Source: Nitrososphaerales archaeon TH1177 (GTDB lineage Archaea > Thermoproteota > Nitrososphaeria > Nitrososphaerales > Nitrososphaeraceae). Taken from it: DNA of 8,014 bases. Location: positions 1 to 8,014 of the forward strand of contig JAATVJ010000034.1 in the NCBI GenBank assembly GCA_014523515.1, in the 5' to 3' direction. Of this stretch, positions 6,071 to 8,014 are shown in pieces (position 1 is the first letter of the stretch; every line of letters begins with the position of its first letter). The notes under the pieces were generated by a model. It searched no databases. It was not told the origin of the DNA and worked only from the letters and a program-made list of their open reading frames with translations. Position numbers and translations under genes: made by a program.

Positions 6071-6093
6071 TTGTGTTTGTTTTATTTTTATTG
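6071..6093 (+). terminator. T-rich terminator after the thioesterase gene
   Basis: TTGTGTTTGTTTTATTTTTA followed by TTG lies about 50 nt after the thioesterase stop and is dominated by T on the + strand. It fits an archaeal T-tract terminator. The region is generally A+T-rich, so confidence is limited. Confidence 0.35.
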
Positions 6094-6168
6094 TCTATTA
6101 AAAATATGCAATTGTTCAATTCTTATATATGAATATGAATAATGATATATAATAATTCTCTAAAATTT

Positions 6169-6199
6169 TTTATAATAGTTATGAAATATAATTAAATAA
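6169..6199 (+). promoter_or_regulatory. Likely promoter of the CHRD-domain gene
   Basis: TTTATAAT at 6169-6176 is centred about 28 nt before ATG 6201, suitable for a leaderless start there. A second A+T element, AATATAATTAAATAAT at 6184-6199, would fit a start nearer ATG 6222. No Shine-Dalgarno sequence precedes either ATG. Confidence 0.35.
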
Positions 6200-6200
6200 T

Positions 6201-6797
6201 ATGGTATATTATGATAATAATATGAAGAAAATAATTTTTATTGGCAGCATTTTCATTATTGCTTCAGTTCTTATGATTTCAGCAATCGGTAATTATAGTT
6301 CAGCATATGCTCAAGGAACTACAGATTTTACAGCAACACTTTCTGGAAAAGAAGTAGTACCGCCAGTTAAAACTGACGGAACAGGGGTAGCAAATTTTGA
6401 AGTATCACAAAGTTCTCTAAACTATCAAATTAATGTATTAAATGCTGGTACAATCACAACAGTTCAGATTCAAAGTGGCGCAGTTGGAACAAATGGTGAT
6501 GTTTTGGTTACATTGTTTAAATCGAAAGGTAATGATGGAAAGTTATTTGATGATTTCCCAAAACTTCGTGATCTTTCTTCAAAATTTTCTGATATTTCTT
6601 CAACCACACAAAGATCTAGCTCTTTCTCTGCTAGTGGTAATGTTCACGCTTCAGATTTAACTGGTCCACTGGCTGGTAAAACAATTAATGATCTGGTGTC
6701 AGCAATGCAAAGTGGTAACACATATGTAAATGTTAATACAGAAGAGCATCCAAAGGGTGAGCTCCGGGGACAAATAATGGAAGCAAATGAAGGTTAA
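6201..6797 (+). CDS. Secreted CHRD-domain protein
   Basis: A 198-residue exported protein with one CHRD domain, a beta-sandwich first described in chordin and abundant in soil ammonia-oxidising archaea, where its function is not established. Residues 9-35 form a signal peptide: Lys-Lys, then a hydrophobic core (IIFIGSIFIIASVLMIS), with likely cleavage after SAYA before QG. The CHRD core follows: FTATLSGKEVVPPV (43-56), TGVANFEVS (61-69), GTITTVQIQSG (83-93), GTNGDVLVTLF (96-106), and the C-terminal signature EEHPKGELRGQI (181-192). The usual His-x-His pair of the TAAHIHxG strand is replaced by Gln-Ile-Gln at 89-91. A Ser/Asp-rich insert (about 120-145) precedes the last part. The start could be ATG 6201 or ATG 6222; the second gives a cleaner signal peptide (MKKIIFIG). 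It is probably monocistronic and located outside the membrane. Confidence 0.88.
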   Translation: MVYYDNNMKKIIFIGSIFIIASVLMISAIGNYSSAYAQGTTDFTATLSGKEVVPPVKTDGTGVANFEVSQSSLNYQINVLNAGTITTVQIQSGAVGTNGDVLVTLFKSKGNDGKLFDDFPKLRDLSSKFSDISSTTQRSSSFSASGNVHASDLTGPLAGKTINDLVSAMQSGNTYVNVNTEEHPKGELRGQIMEANEG

Positions 6798-6900
6798 GAA
6801 TTCATAGCATTCAAAATTGTAATGTATTAAATACTGTTATGAAAGCTTATTCTCATCATAAATAGCAATTTTATTAGAAAAGCAGAGATAAGAAAGCACT

Positions 6901-6924
6901 ATTTTTTAATTTTAATTTTATTAT
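6901..6924 (+). terminator. T-rich tract, possible terminator after the CHRD gene
   Basis: ATTTTTTAATTTTAATTTTA followed by TTAT lies about 100 nt after the CHRD stop. It is the first strong T tract downstream and could end that transcript. The distance is long, so support is modest. Confidence 0.3.
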
Positions 6925-6926
6925 AG

Positions 6927-7219
6927 GTCGTTGCCGATAATACAAGCCCTAACAAATATGATGTTTTAGAATATATAAAAAAGAATGAATAGGGCAGAGC
7001 AGAATAGTTATAGATGGATAGTATACACATATTAGAAATCCTATACAAATAAAATAAAAACTTAAGTTGATACAAGCATTTAAAGATTTTAATGGAAGTT
7101 TTAAACTATTAAACAAGACTTGTAGAAGCATGGCTATAAAAAAAATAATTGAACATTTTGAAACAAAATAATCTTGGCAATGGAAATATAAATTTGAAAA
7201 AGCAAAACAAGAAGATTAA
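6927..7219 (+). pseudogene. Possible decayed reading frame
   Basis: No intact gene lies between 6798 and 7255, but fragments here read like protein. At 6927-6989 one frame gives VVADNTSPNKYDVLEYIKKN and a final Glu before TAG. A second frame, shifted, gives GQSRIVIDG, stop, YTHIRNPIQIK, stop (6992-7060). The same frame then gives AFKDFNGSFKLLNKTCRSMA and IKKIIEHFETK up to TAA at 7169, and SWQWKYKFEKAKQED up to TAA at 7217. Several stops and at least one frame change would be needed to make one protein of about 95 residues, so if this was a gene it is broken. The combination of a VIDG-Y segment and a later TCRSMA is faintly like FLYWCH zinc-finger modules of transposon-related proteins, but this is speculation. 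Chance open frames in A+T-rich DNA are a real alternative. Confidence 0.25.
7184..7212 (-). terminator. T-rich tract downstream of the MFS gene
   Basis: On the - strand this region reads CTTCTTGTTTTGCTTTTTC followed by AAATTTAT, beginning about 44 nt beyond the stop of the transporter gene. It is a candidate T-rich terminator for that transcript, with the (TTAA)7 tract in between. Confidence 0.3.
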
Positions 7220-7243
7220 TTAATTAATTAATTAATTAATTAA
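7216..7243. repeat. Perfect (TTAA)7 microsatellite
   Basis: Seven uninterrupted copies of TTAA (28 bp) lie 12 nt beyond the stop of the transporter gene. The unit is self-complementary, so the tract is a perfect palindrome and could slip during replication or extrude as a cruciform. No flanking duplicated genes or transposon ends were seen. Confidence 0.95.
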
Positions 7244-7255
7244 ATCTGGAAATCT

Positions 7256-8014
7256 TTATTGTTCAGAATCTAATCTTAAAATAGGAAGGGATAGTATTAT
7301 TATAGTAATTCCAGCACATAACCATGCTATCTTGTAACCAAATTGGATTACAGTAAATGAAAATATAATTGGAATCCAAAAGGAACCAAATAATGATATA
7401 CCGTTAACATAACCAACTGAAAGAGTCTGATATTCTTGAATAATTTTTTTGGATTGTCTTGCTCTTGCATATACCACAACAAATCCAATTGATAAAAATA
7501 TTCCAGAAGTAATTAATGCTATTATTATTATATAGATTGAGCTAATTGAAATTGACATAATACTTAAAGCAGATATCATTGCAGAGATAAACAAAAGTTT
7601 CTTTGCATTTTTAAATTTGTCATATATTTTACCGGATAATGGTGATATAATTATTCCTATTATTAGACTTAAACTTCCAAACAAACCAGCATAAATTGGA
7701 TCTATATGTAACTCTTCAATTAGATATAAAACAATAAAAGTTAATGTAAGAGTAGCTCCGGTTTGATAACCTAACAAAGTAATTCCAAGTAATATTAGTG
7801 ATTTATTAAATAATACATCTTTTAATTCCTTCAATCTAATTTTGAAACCTCTTTTATTATCTTCTTTTAGTAATCCTATTTTCATTATTAAAACAATTGA
7901 TACTCCAATTATTCCTCCAATAATAATTGAGAGTCTCCAACCTGTAATTTCTGTTAGTGCAACCCAACCAAAAATACCCAAAAGTGCTCCAATTGCATGT
8001 CCAGAATTTAGTAA
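7256..8014 (-). CDS. Major facilitator superfamily transporter, C-terminal part
   Basis: This - strand frame is open at the right window edge, so the start lies outside; 252 codons and the stop are seen. It encodes the C-terminal two-thirds of a 12-helix MFS permease, probably a proton-coupled importer or exporter in the cytoplasmic membrane. Reading from the window edge: SGHAIGALLGIFGWVAL and IIIGGIIGVSIVLIMKI correspond to helices 5-6, then a charged central loop (KEDNKRGFKIRLKELKDV), then about six more hydrophobic segments. PLSGKIYDKFKNAKK in the loop after the second of these is the repeat of MFS motif A (G-x-x-x-D-x-x). The C-terminus is short (RLDSEQ). The substrate cannot be assigned from this part; the SGHAIG segment near helix 5 resembles motif C of drug and small-molecule antiporters (G-x-x-x-G-P-x-x-G) only loosely. 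An internal TTG near 7981 is not a start because homologous helix sequence continues beyond it. Confidence 0.85.
   Translation of the reverse strand, partial: LLNSGHAIGALLGIFGWVALTEITGWRLSIIIGGIIGVSIVLIMKIGLLKEDNKRGFKIRLKELKDVLFNKSLILLGITLLGYQTGATLTLTFIVLYLIEELHIDPIYAGLFGSLSLIIGIIISPLSGKIYDKFKNAKKLLFISAMISALSIMSISISSIYIIIIALITSGIFLSIGFVVVYARARQSKKIIQEYQTLSVGYVNGISLFGSFWIPIIFSFTVIQFGYKIAWLCAGITIIILSLPILRLDSEQ

Noticed and set aside
6442..6660. Second + strand frame inside the CHRD gene
   Set aside because: The overlapping CHRD frame has a signal peptide and full domain; the alternative product has no motif or start signal.
6926..7000. Possible tRNA or structured RNA around the locally GC-richer GGTCGTTGCCG segment
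   Set aside because: No acceptor stem, T-arm consensus or matching inverted arms could be found by eye.
6949..7131. Minus-strand 60-codon hydrophobic frame between the CHRD and MFS genes
   Set aside because: Hydrophobic products arise readily from A+T-rich DNA; there is no Shine-Dalgarno site or clear family, and the + strand fragments there look more protein-like.
7979..7981. TTG as the start of the MFS gene
   Set aside because: The same frame continues to the window edge with helix-like sequence (LLNSGHAIGAL), so the gene is simply cut by the window.

Overview
The window carries the accessory half of an archaeal urease locus followed by housekeeping and cell-surface genes. The DNA is A+T-rich. 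The gene content points to an ammonia-oxidising archaeon of the Nitrososphaeria (Thaumarchaeota), perhaps close to Nitrosocosmicus or a low-GC relative. Supporting signs are a group II (thermosome-type) chaperonin, archaeal TATA boxes placed for leaderless transcripts, T-rich terminators without hairpins, several TTG starts, and a secreted CHRD-domain protein. The genus is inference only.

Region 1 (1-111) is the last 36 codons of ureC, the catalytic urease subunit, ending in the family-typical AQRYFMA. A T-rich terminator and a new TATA box follow.

Region 2 (209-5081) is a tight six-gene transcription unit on the + strand: a divergent thermosome-like chaperonin, a small unrecognised protein, then ureE, ureF, ureG and ureD (ureH). 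UreE, UreF, UreG and UreD together carbamylate the urease active-site lysine and insert two Ni(II) ions. A chaperonin as the first gene of this unit is the most notable feature here. Its N-terminus after Met removal would be Ser-Ser-His, a potential ATCUN Ni/Cu site. A role in urease folding or metallation is an inference from gene order.

Region 3 (5082-5530) looks intergenic but holds, on the - strand, a 49-codon frame with a textbook C2H2 zinc finger, a TATA box at leaderless spacing and its own T-run terminator.

Region 4 (5531-6797, +) has a hotdog-fold acyl-CoA thioesterase and an exported CHRD-domain protein.

Region 5 (6798-7255) has no intact gene. It holds a terminator, fragments of what looks like a decayed reading frame, and a perfect (TTAA)7 tract.

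Region 6 (7256-8014, -) is the C-terminal part of a major facilitator transporter whose start lies beyond the window. I saw no tRNA, rRNA, CRISPR array or intact insertion sequence.
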